Shown piece after piece: positions 29,644 to 38,335 of a stretch of 64,000 bases of DNA. The stretch is from Timema cristinae (lineage: Eukaryota > Arthropoda > Insecta > Phasmatodea > Timematidae), in NCBI GenBank assembly GCA_039000515.1, contig JBCFYV010000012.1, positions 42,410,355 through 42,474,354 on the forward strand. The letters run 5' to 3'. Every line of letters starts with the position of its first letter. Position 1 is the stretch's first letter. Made by a program: the position numbers and the translations under genes. Below the pieces are notes generated by a model that worked only from the letters and a program-made list of their open reading frames with translations, was not told the DNA's origin and did not search any database.

Positions 29644-32041
29644 CCGGATCGAGCCTATACGTTTTCATACAAAGATCACGAAAGTTCTCAAAGACGTCAG
29701 CTAGTAGTGTTACGTCGGTATGAAGGTAGAGGTTCGAGTAATCCCAAAGATTCTTGCATTCGAATAGCCGCCAAACCTCGTGAGCGTGACTATAGTCCTC
29801 CTGAGAGATATGAGTATCCGTGAGCGCGTTATAAAATTTATCTTTGCTCGGTAACTGAGTCTCGTTCAGTCGCTCAAATGAATCTATATAGTCATAGGGG
29901 AACACCCCTTTACGAGCGACTAGTTTGAAACGTTCATCATCAGGATGATACTTACGAGTGATTTTAAGCTGCTCAGGTTCGAGGTAAGATACGCATTTCT
30001 CTAGGGAGGTACACAGAAAGCTGAAACTATCTATAATTTTAATTGTGATCCCTCGAAATCCGTGACGAATATATTTCATGATTACTTTGAATCTACCCAT
30101 CGTCTCGCCAATAACCTTAACTTTCCCTGGATTGACAATAACGCTCTCCCCTGTGAACGGATCAGTTTCTCTACGTTCAACGAGTGATTCGAGAAGGAAA
30201 TAATTATCATAGCATCGTGCATTATGAATGACCACGCTCAGATGACTAGGGTTCTTGTAATTAATATTACACCCTGCATGACTGCTACCACGGTAAAGTC
30301 CCGTCAAGTGACAATGATCCATAACGCGGATATCATCATTCGCGTAGGGTTTTTCACAGATATGACAATGTGTAGCCGTATTGTGAGCATCTCTTTGAGC
30401 AGGTGTTAGCGGCGTCATTGGAACTACAGTACTATAATAATCTAGTACGCGCTTTGCTGTATCTACGAGAGCTTCAACAAATTGATCTGTACAATCTTTT
30501 CCCGTGAAGTGACGGTACTCTGAGAGATTATCATTAAAAATGCATTTAGTGTACATGCCTACAGAATAGGCTACATGACTCTGTACATTCTCAGTATAAG
30601 AAAATTTCGTGTCAGGATCACACGTTTCTATAGGCATGAGTAAACTCTCCAAGTCAGCGTACACAATAAATCCTGTTTTCTCCTGTTGTTTATACTGTGA
30701 GAACGACAGGAATTTATTTTCCCCTTGAGGGAATGTACTCCTTACCGCTCCAAATTTTTTACACGTTTCTTTATGTTTTACAAGTTTATTTTCAGTCAGA
30801 AAAGAGCTCAAACAACGGTCACAAAAATACCTACGTCTTCTGTCAGACGTTGGTGTTAGTTGAGGGTTTATTAATCGTGACAGATTTTTAATTGCACTGA
30901 AATGATATTTTTCCGTCCCATGAACTTTTATCATGAATAAATGAACATGTCTAGCACGCTCTTTAGCGCTGACATGAACGGGAACGATCACTATTTTTTT
31001 AGAGTTGTCCGCAGTGTCCACATAAGAATCACTACCTTCGTGTTTTGCAGTGTACACATTAACAGATATATCGTTAAGCCTTTCGAAGCGTTCAATATAT
31101 CTCATTTCGAACGGAAGCGGAATCCCATCTAGATTCAACACGTCACGAAAATTAGGATAAGACGATAAACGCTGAGCTTTCCCTGTAGGCTCAAAGAGGC
31201 ACGCCAATACGGATACTGGGAAGCAAAGTCCTTCTTCAGCTTGAACATTTATCAACGCTCTACGTGCGGCTATAGTTTCAGGGATTCGAACGTGGACACC
31301 GATCGTGAAAGCCGAGTTTTTCGAGAAATTTACTCTCATTTCCAACGTACCGTTGTACATCCACCCTGAGTCTCTAGAAACAAAGCCCTCAATCTGAGCA
31401 AGGAGTGGGAAGAGCACGTTATTCTCATATTTTTCCTCTAAGTTTAGTATGTTAAAAACATTGTATAGAGAAGAATTGAAATAACCCTTTTCAATTCTAT
31501 CATCAGTAGGATGCTTAAACTCGCAAATGAGGCTACAATTTACCTTTATAGGGCCGTTCGCGTTTGATTCTTTTTCTACAGTTTTTACATAAATATCTCC
31601 GCACGCAACGAGAAACTGTACGACATCCTTGTAGGGTAACTCGTTACTGATTGAGTATGTCTTTATACGTCGAGCGTATGCTTGTTCAATAAGTTTAATA
31701 GATAGTCCTAGCGGCTCCAGGTAAAGCCTAAACTGAGTAAATCCTGTACCTAAGTTTCGTGATAAGGTCAAAAGTCTTTGGATCTGTACGTCTATATTGT
31801 CATGGTCTGATATCAGTAGACTCGAGGTCTTAATCTGGCCAGGTATATGTTCAATGTATGCGTAATACAACTTACCCTTACTAAGTGCAACGTCATGTTT
31901 TAAGTATCTAATTAAGAGTTGTTCATTTGTGTCTAGATCTGTGAGAGTGTACACCCTATTCCCATTAGTTTGCTGAGATATAATTATAGGGGGTGATAAA
32001 CGCAAACGTTTTGCCGGTGGTTCTGTCATTTTCGGGTGCAC
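29567..32041 (-). CDS. POLB: Protein-primed DNA polymerase B, N-terminal part (OTU-like and exonuclease)
   Basis: 824 residues forming the first two thirds of the same polymerase. In order: a lysine/arginine-bearing start (PPAKRLRLSP); an OTU-protease-like block at about 265-370 with a possible catalytic Cys273 (EEGLCFPVSVLACLF); a C2H2-type finger at 407-427 (FCDRCLSSF...KHKETC); exonuclease motif ExoI with Asp463/Glu465 (YADLES); an endonuclease-VII-like Cys/His block at 559-591 (CHICEKPY and MDHCHLTGLYRG); ExoII at 606-615 (HNARCYDNYF); and ExoIII at 772-782 (YLHTDVTLLAD). Proofreading residues are complete. The last about 25 codons after RLDP are out of frame with the family. The polymerase domain continues in a different frame, so the gene is a single-frameshift pseudogene or carries a sequencing error. 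The start at 32041 has the first in-frame ATG; a second Met follows four codons later. Confidence 0.93.
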   Translation of the reverse strand: MHPKMTEPPAKRLRLSPPIIISQQTNGNRVYTLTDLDTNEQLLIRYLKHDVALSKGKLYYAYIEHIPGQIKTSSLLISDHDNIDVQIQRLLTLSRNLGTGFTQFRLYLEPLGLSIKLIEQAYARRIKTYSISNELPYKDVVQFLVACGDIYVKTVEKESNANGPIKVNCSLICEFKHPTDDRIEKGYFNSSLYNVFNILNLEEKYENNVLFPLLAQIEGFVSRDSGWMYNGTLEMRVNFSKNSAFTIGVHVRIPETIAARRALINVQAEEGLCFPVSVLACLFEPTGKAQRLSSYPNFRDVLNLDGIPLPFEMRYIERFERLNDISVNVYTAKHEGSDSYVDTADNSKKIVIVPVHVSAKERARHVHLFMIKVHGTEKYHFSAIKNLSRLINPQLTPTSDRRRRYFCDRCLSSFLTENKLVKHKETCKKFGAVRSTFPQGENKFLSFSQYKQQEKTGFIVYADLESLLMPIETCDPDTKFSYTENVQSHVAYSVGMYTKCIFNDNLSEYRHFTGKDCTDQFVEALVDTAKRVLDYYSTVVPMTPLTPAQRDAHNTATHCHICEKPYANDDIRVMDHCHLTGLYRGSSHAGCNINYKNPSHLSVVIHNARCYDNYFLLESLVERRETDPFTGESVIVNPGKVKVIGETMGRFKVIMKYIRHGFRGITIKIIDSFSFLCTSLEKCVSYLEPEQLKITRKYHPDDERFKLVARKGVFPYDYIDSFERLNETQLPSKDKFYNALTDTHISQEDYSHAHEVWRLFECKNLWDYSNLYLHTDVTLLADVFENFRDLCMKTYRLDPDGLLRPQSSVPSSIENNPGTARINR
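29634..29648 (-). other. Frameshift site in the polymerase gene
   Basis: Family similarity leaves one frame just after RLDP and resumes in the next frame at SYGPSLAYQALL. A single-base length change in this short interval accounts for the break. Confidence 0.7.
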
Positions 32042-32235
32042 TATGCTCTAAAAAGGCCCTACTCTCCCCTCAGTATTATCTTCTTCATTTCGGGTCAACT
32101 TGCTCTATGATCTCTTCGAGCGGCTCTGAGACAGCTATAAAAACAAAACAGGGACGTCTAGTCAGCTGTTCATGAAGCCATGATATACAAACATTGAAGC
32201 TAATGCATGTTTAATTCAGGTCTGAATCGTCTGTG
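32042..32235 (-). promoter_or_regulatory. Polymerase upstream region
   Basis: About 190 bases before the polymerase start. The minus strand reads TTTTTATAGC around 32135-32145, a weak TATA-like word. Nothing else is recognised. Confidence 0.3.
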
Positions 32236-32440
32236 TGTAGAGGAAGTGAGCCTGCATTTACGTAGAGTAAGAGTGAGAAGGATCAAGGTTCGAATCTAGG
32301 TCGCGTGTACTGGGGTGTGATTTTCTCAAAAAAAGGTTTACGATTCTACTTCATGCAAAAGCGAGTACACTTCTTATATCTAAAAATATTAGCGTATAAC
32401 TCGAACGGGTAGTAAGACGTGATGCTAGGAACTGAATACC
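32236..32440 (+). repeat. SINE inserted in the Polinton
   Basis: A tRNA-like box B (GGTTCGAATCT) near 32289 is followed by an A-rich body (TTCTCAAAAAAAGGTTTACG) and the shared tail GCGTATAACTCGAACGGGT, then AGTAAGACGTGATGCTA. It is a host retroelement that landed between the polymerase and the right end. Confidence 0.6.
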
Positions 32441-32904
32441 TCTAATTAGATTAACTAAAATCATATTAAATGTATGACTCGAAAATACATTCGATTGTCC
32501 TGATGTAGACAGTAAGATTAGGGTTCGAAGTAAAGTTTGTTAGAAGATTATACATTAGAACTTAACTCTCTACCGTACGCAATTTATATATAACACTTTA
32601 GCACAACTTAATGCTAAAAACTTTTAAGGTAATCTTTCAAATTTGCTTTCTACTTGCAGCAACGCCTGTGAAACTCTATTCCTACTACTTGTATGGCTTG
32701 AATGCTTATCACAATATCTAAGCTTAAAGGCGATCTCAAGTTTTTGTCTTGTTTCGTCACAAAACAATTGAATACTTACATTTACTATTATGTTTTTTAT
32801 CATATGGGTTATTTAAAGCTAACATTGATAATGTTTTAGCATCATCATTCAGCATGACTGAGATTTGAACGAATCAATGAGGAAGCGTAGACTATTATGT
32901 ATTA
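32441..32904. other. AT-rich host-like sequence, no gene
   Basis: The composition resembles the host flank rather than Polinton coding DNA, which fits an insertion into the element. Confidence 0.4.
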
Positions 32905-33715
32905 TCTTACCACCCGTTCGGTTTATATGCTAATGTGTAATGGTGAGATGAAATGAAGGACCTACAGTTTAACGTGGAATCCGAACCATGGCGGAGGCCT
33001 GGCATTCGCAAGATAACCTGAAGGAAGGGTTTTTTTTGAGAAAATATGCGTTCGTAGAAATTAGAGGAAAAGAATCCACATTTGCACAGAGTTGGAAAAA
33101 AAATACATCTTTCGATTAATGACAAGATGAAATGAAGGACCTACAGTTTAACGTGGGATCCGAACCACGGTGGTGGTCTGACAATCACAAGATAACCTGA
33201 AGGAAGGGTTTTTTTGAGAAAAAAGAACCCCACATTTGCGTAGAGTCGGAAAAAAAAACATCTTTCGATTAATGACAAGATGAAATGAAGGATTCCCCAG
33301 TTTAACGTGGGATCCGAACCACGGTGGAGGTCTGACAATCACAAGATAACCTGAAGGAAGGGTTTTTTGAGAAAAAGAACCCCCATTTGCGTAGAGTTGG
33401 AAAAAAATACATCTTTCGATTAATGGCAAGATGAAATGAAGGACCTACAGTTTAACGTGGGATCCGAACCACGGTGGTGGTCTGACAATCACAAGATAAC
33501 CTGAAGGAAGGGTTTTTTTGAGAAAAAAGAACCCCACATTTGCGTAGAGTCGGAAAAAATACATCTTTCGATTAATGACAAGATGAAATGAAGGATTCCC
33601 CAGTTTAACGTGGGATCCGAACCACGGTGGAGGTCTGACAATCACAAGATAACCTGAAGGAAGGTTTTTTGAGAAAAAAGAACCCACATTTGCGTAGAGG
33701 GAGAGTTGAAAAAAC
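32905..33715 (-). repeat. SINE-derived tandem array, about 152 bp units
   Basis: The segment begins with a minus-strand SINE tail (TTACCACCCGTTCGG, then GCTAATGTGTAATGGTGAGA) and SINE body (CAGTTTAACGTGGAATCCG). The body then recurs with GATGAAATGAAGGA at 32947, 33126, 33281, 33430 and 33582. Between copies lie CAAGATAACCTGAAGGAAGG, GAGAAAAAAGAACCCCACAT and TTTCGATTAATG. So one SINE piece plus flank was amplified head to tail. Frames across it repeat GYLVIVRPPPWFGSHVKL and are not genes. Confidence 0.9.
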
Positions 33716-33748
33716 CCCCCATACACTGTACAAACATATTTCGATTGA

Positions 33749-34066
33749 TTAGATTGTAATAAACATACCTTCGAAGTTTATCAGCGCCGTCTTGCTGTTT
33801 TTGGAAATTCCCTGGTAGACCAAGAGCAGATCTGCTTTGGAGAGCTCCTTCAGCTGATCGTCGGTAAGCAGGGAAAATCGGGCCGGTAACCATACGTTAT
33901 ATTTGTTCTCCAACAAGGTGAGAACTCTGCGTCCATATCTTGTTGTCACGCCTTTTATATTAGTGATATAATAACCATGACCTATCTCTAAATCTGTCAG
34001 CTTCCTTGATACTATTTCACTCGAACCGATTGCTGACAAAAGCGCAGCCGAATATTCACTAGACAT
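33749..34066 (-). CDS. Small Polinton protein, possible OB-fold (105 aa)
   Basis: A 105-residue protein next to the right inverted repeat. The central pattern KLTDLEIGHGYYITNIKG, TRYGRRVLTLL, KYNVWLPARF, then LLVYQGISK looks like a five-strand beta barrel. I associate the order L-x-Y-x-[IV], TRYG-x-x-[VI], [VI]-x-LP-x-[RK][FY], Y-x-G with small single-stranded-DNA-binding-like proteins recurrent in arthropod Polintons. This is memory and structure-type inference, not proof. A minus-strand TATA-like word (CTATATATTG) lies about 60-70 bases before the ATG. The frame is intact. A helix-rich N-terminus (SAALLSAIGSSEIV) precedes the barrel. It could assist replication, but no catalytic feature is visible. 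Confidence 0.65.
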   Translation of the reverse strand: MSSEYSAALLSAIGSSEIVSRKLTDLEIGHGYYITNIKGVTTRYGRRVLTLLENKYNVWLPARFSLLTDDQLKELSKADLLLVYQGISKNSKTALINFEGMFITI

Positions 34067-34583
34067 TTTGATGATGTTGTTTAGAATATAAAGATTTAAA
34101 AGATAATGGATTCTACTTAAAGGGGTAACTCAATATATAGAAATAAACTACTCCCCCTCTTCAGGAGGCGGCGCGAAAAAAGAGTTTGACTCCGCCCTCT
34201 TTACAGCGTGAGAAGTCTCCCCTCTTGTAAAATTCTCACAGACCATTTCCTTCCAAAATGAATCTGAGACCCACGCAGATGTTAACTTCCTGAGTTAAAG
34301 CACTCTCACGGTTAGGGGAGCTGAGCCACCCCAACTAATTCACAGGAAAACATTTTTCAAGTGTCGCCAGCCGAGTAGGGAAAGAGCAAGTGAGGGCTAA
34401 GCTGGCAGGAAAACATTCTTCATTTGTCACCACCGGAAAGAAGGAGCTTTTTCTCAACTCGAGTTTAGAGAAGTCAGGATTAAAGGTTAACCCTTTTTAG
34501 TTCGTGGAAACTTATAACGAGGTTCTTTTTCTCAACCAATCGTGTAAGCCTTTTCTCTAATGTCACACCTCCTTCTCCTACAT
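34067..34583. other. Right subterminal noncoding region
   Basis: Contains the TATA-like word at 34125-34134, and a direct repeat of about 30 bases beginning CAGGAAAACATT near 34342 and 34408. No open frame is supported. Confidence 0.5.
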
Positions 34584-34826
34584 CCCGCGAATCTACGCCG
34601 CGGGGAACACGCGAGACGGGAGGTAAAGGGGTGAGGGGAGGGAGGACTTCCTGAACCAATCATACAACCCGTCCCCCGAGACCACCGTCTCCCCCGACGA
34701 ATCATCCCCACACATCTCCTACACTCTCCCCCCTTCACCCTCCCAATGTCCCTCTGGATCATCAGGGGGGAGGGGAGGACTCCCTGGAACACGCGAGACG
34801 GGAGGGAAAGGGGTGAGGGGGAGCTA
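34584..34826 (-). repeat. Right terminal inverted repeat of the Polinton
   Basis: Inverse of the left repeat. It carries CCCGCGAATCTACGCCGCGG, GGGAACACGCGAGACGGGAG, ACCAATCATACAACCCGTCC, CCTCTGGATCATCA and CCTGGAACACGCGAGACGGG. It is about 35 bases longer overall than the left copy, because of a segment of about 60 bases with TCGGGGGAGA-like and TCCCCACACATCTCC words that the left copy lacks. Confidence 0.85.
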
Positions 34827-34929
34827 TGACGTCATCAACTTCCGCCCTGAAAGTTGAGATTCCGTCTTACTAATATGCTTTGTTCCCGTCATTCAAGATG
34901 TGTCTCTCAATACATATACAAGATTTTAA
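34827..34929. other. Right junction with host DNA
   Basis: Follows the inverted repeat directly with CTATGACGTCATCAACTTCC. The exact border and target duplication cannot be set. Confidence 0.3.
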
Positions 34930-35135
34930 GAAATATTCCCATCCACACGATCTATTGATTTCTTACTTACTTTCTGGCATAAGGAACGGAAAATGGATAG
35001 CCACACTTACAAAGTTACACCACTTACCCCCTTTTGAGCTAGTATTATCTAGTCAAACTCATTACACCCTACCTCTTTCAGGTCCATTCTAATGTTATCT
35101 TCCCATCTGCGTCTAGGTATTCTAAATGGTGTATA
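34930..35135 (-). pseudogene. LINE 3' fragment (end of reverse-transcriptase ORF)
   Basis: On the minus strand the block encodes RRRWEDNIRMDLKEVGCNEF, then, after stops, WCNFVSVA. This is the typical C-terminal end of a common arthropod non-LTR retrotransposon ORF (RRRWEDNIRMDL...DRDRWRTFVSAV). It is heavily mutated. The same end occurs at 44740-44890 and at 54130-54330. Confidence 0.6.
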
Positions 35136-35922
35136 TCAATTGGGTTTGCCCTGAAAACGGCTCTAGAAGTTCTAGATTCACCCATTTACAATGCATGTCC
35201 TGATGACCGTACTCTACGAGACTTGATTAGCCTTACAATATCTGATCGATTACTTATTATAATAAATTTAAATCATTCGAAATGAGTTTTCAAACGAATA
35301 ACCTTATGAACAGCTGCCATATTGAAATTAATAATCAGATTGAACGCCTATTTAAAGTACATACGTTTTTCAGCCTACGTTCAGAGAATCTCCTAGATAA
35401 ATTTCGTTAAAATGGTCTCGAATTTGACAGTTTTCACAGAAGAAATATCCGGACTGGTAGAAGAACTCACAGATAACATGTGAAATGGTCAATTTAAAAC
35501 ACAACCTTGCTTCTCCCAGTCAACAGGTTTATTATATTATGCACATTTTTAGTTCTTATAGGCATTTTTTTCAATAATAAGTCAAGCCTGATATAAACAA
35601 ATCTTCTAAGAATATGATGTTCTCATTTTAACATATTTAAAGAATATGGTATAGTGTAACACACATTTTAATAGTACTAATTATTTTGGAATTTTAATTA
35701 ATGTTATTAAGCATCTTAAATAGTTCTGATTTAAAATCTAAATTTTTGTTTATTTTATGGTTATAAAGTCATTTTTAGGGTAAAATGAGAGTTAACAGTT
35801 GGTCTGTAGGTGATGTTAAGTAATGCATGGATACGAATATCAATCAAAATCGTTAAACCCAACTTTGAGAACATATATATTCTCTTCTTTCACAATTAAA
35901 TAAACTATCTTTAATTTTAGTT
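35136..35922. other. Nothing recognised
   Basis: AT-rich sequence with no supported feature. Confidence 0.45.
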
Positions 35923-36088
35923 TTGTGAATGTGTGGAATGCCAGGTCGCCACCGTGGTTCGGATTCCACGTTAAACTGTAGGCCCTTCATTTCATCTCAC
36001 AATCACCCTACCATTACACATTAGCGTAAGTGCGTATAACCCGAACGGGTAGTAAGACGCGGTGCTAATAATAATAATAATAATAATT
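35923..36088 (+). repeat. 5'-truncated SINE with (TAA)n tail
   Basis: Body GGTTCGGATTCCACGTTAAA, AGGCCCTTCATTTCATCTCA and CATTACACATTAGCGTAAG, then the tail GCGTATAACCCGAACGGGT, AGTAAGACGCGGTGCTA and (ATA)n. It is the same family as 49154-49449. Confidence 0.85.
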
Positions 36089-36889
36089 TAATTTTAGTTT
36101 AACAAAAATGAATACTCAGACGAAAAATATTTGTGATGTCTTTTAACCAATTATTTTGTTTTTAAAAATATTAAAAAAACATGTTAATATATTCATATAC
36201 CAAGCCACATAATTTACAAATATAACTTTTGTTATAGGTTATCAATAACTATAACATAATGATTATTGGAGTGTAAAATTATAACAATTCTGACCGAAAT
36301 AAATTATATAAAATATTTTTATACAAAAACCTTATTGAAAATTCGTAGTTTAATTCTAAGAGGGGGTTAACTTAATTTTTAAATATGTTTTAATACGACT
36401 CATCTCTATGTGCATTTAACTATACCAAAAGGTTAGGGATGAGAAAGGAATAATTCTATGTAAATGTCCAAGCATTAACATGAAAAAAGAATTGAAAATA
36501 ACGAACCCCTATAAACTTAGCAGGGATTTGAACACTGATCTTCTATCATGTGCAAAACATATTAGATGAACTTTACGATTGTTATACATACCCATCAATG
36601 CAGGTTATTATGATTAATCTTAAGCTTGAATTATATATAGCTTGGTTTCATCAAGGTTTATTTATAGTTGCCTCATTATTAACAAACCCGGCAAAGGTTT
36701 TGTTTTAGTATTTCATGCAAAATAATCTCATAAATACATAAAAGGCCTGCAATATTTCTACCTTATTATGCTTAATATATATTAGGTGTTATGTCTTAGA
36801 CCGCCAATATGCCCTGTTCTCTGCCTCCTCATTTACCTTTCAGAGTTATTTATTTCCTTTAAGTTATCTAATATTTGAATCCTCTTGCT
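36089..36889. other. AT-rich; possible decayed minus-strand SINE head
   Basis: A box-B-like word on the minus strand (GTTCAAATCCC) occurs near 36527-36537. Otherwise nothing is recognised. Confidence 0.35.
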
Positions 36890-38335
36890 TCCTAAGATCC
36901 CCTATCGCTCAACCTCCTTCTTTGAGGTCTTTCAGATGAAAGTTCTTCCTAAGGATGTGTCCGATCCAGTTTGCTTTGCACCGAAGATTCACATCCAAAA
37001 TGGTTCTCTTATCACCCACTCTTCTTAGGACTTCTTCATTTGTCACCCTGTATATCCACCTAATCTTGTCAAGTCTTCTCCAGCATCACATACCAAACCT
37101 CTCCAAGCATTTCTTTTCGATCTTCCTAATAGTCCAAGTTTCTGCTCCATACTGTGCGATGCTCAAAATTTAAAATTTCACCAGTTTCTTCTTCAGCTCC
37201 AAACTCAACTTGCATATCAACAGTAGCCTCTGCTTGTTGAAAGATTCCTTGGCCATGAATATCCTCAAACAAATTTCCTTGGTCCTTAGTCATCAAACCT
37301 CCCATATACTTGAAATGCTTTTTGTTTACTACTCCTGGCTTACAATTTTTATTAGCAGTGGCTATTAATTTTTTGAAATCCCCTTAACCTTGGACTTCTC
37401 AATTTTGATCTCCATGTCATATCTTCTCCATATCTCCACCAGCCAGTCCTTTATTTCATGTAATGCTTCTCTATTTTTGGTCAGCAATGCTAGATCGTCT
37501 GAGTATTTTATTGTGTTGATTACGTGCCCTCCTATACTGAAATTGCTTTGTGTCCTTTCCTGACCAACCATTCTCAATACTAGTTTAAAAGGCTATGTGA
37601 CCAACAGCATTCCTGTCTCACTCCACTTCCAACCTCTATGCTGTTTCTCTTTCCACCATTCAACCTCTCCTTCACTCAATGTCTCAGTTACAGGTTTGCC
37701 TTCGGTCCCTCCAATTGATGCAGATCTTCTTGAGTATTTACATCCATTTCTTCCATGTATTTCTATCGAACGAGATTTACAGTCGAAGAAACCTATGTAT
37801 ACTTCTTTCTTGACTTCTAGCACTCTTTACGAAATTATTTTCAGTATACCGATAACATTTCTGTTTTTAATCCAAATTGGTCTTTTTCCGTCACACTTTC
37901 TATTTATTGTTCCGGTCGACTGTTGAGCATTCTTTCCCCGATCATCCCTACATTAGCGATGAGGCTGATGATCCTGTGGTTACTTCATTTATTGGCTTGT
38001 TTCAACTTCTTAAGAGCTAGTGTGGTTATGTTTAAAAAGTCCTTGGGCCATTTTCCTGTTTCGTAGATCATATGTATAAGTTTTCTTAGAGCCATTTAAC
38101 CGTTGTTTCCCAGTTCCTTCAGAATGTCAGCTGGTATGTCATGATTGCCAGTAGCTTTACTTCTTCGCATGTCCTTTATGGCTATCTTCACTTCAGTCTT
38201 TAAAAAGCTGCTTAATTTTTCTAAGTCCAACCTCAGTTCTCTCTTGTTTGTTTTCCTTATCTTCCTCAGTTTTGTTTCACTATATGGCACTGGCAGTTTG
38301 TGGTCCGAGTTGATGTCAGAACCTGGCAATGTATT
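36890..38335 (-). pseudogene. Decayed non-LTR retrotransposon (endonuclease end and reverse transcriptase)
   Basis: Minus-strand pieces in the correct order of a LINE ORF2. PGSDINSDHKLPVP is the end of the endonuclease (about 38330). IAIKDMRRSKATGNHDIPAD is the start of the RT (about 38130-38190). A degenerate GVRQ-x-C block lies near 37620. IKYSDDLALLTKNREAL is the catalytic YxDD box with Ser in place of Ala (37365-37577). YGAETWTIRKIEKKCLERF is followed by IYRVTNEEVLRRVGDKRTIL and ANWIGHILR (about 36940-37180). Frameshifts and stops break it into five or more frames. The type resembles RTE/craniofacial-like or related elements; the clade is not resolved. Confidence 0.8.

Larger units (their letters stand above)
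16277..34826. mobile_element. Polinton/Maverick (adintovirus-like) virus-transposon
   Basis: An 18.5 kb element bounded by GC-rich terminal inverted repeats. It carries the diagnostic Polinton genes: integrase with chromodomain, family B protein-primed polymerase, packaging ATPase, adenain-type protease, and the two jelly-roll capsid proteins. Coding DNA is clearly GC-richer than the AT-rich host flank. Six-base target duplications are known for the family, but I could not fix them because both ends abut low-complexity sequence (a GT run on the left). The gene set is complete for self-synthesis and virion formation. The polymerase carries a frameshift and the protease lacks a start codon, so this copy is either recently inactivated or, for the protease, translated in an unusual way. 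Confidence 0.95.

Noticed and set aside
33141..33726. Repeated open frames with GYLVIVRPPPWFGSHVKL
   Set aside because: They follow the 152 bp SINE-derived repeat exactly and have no meaning as protein.
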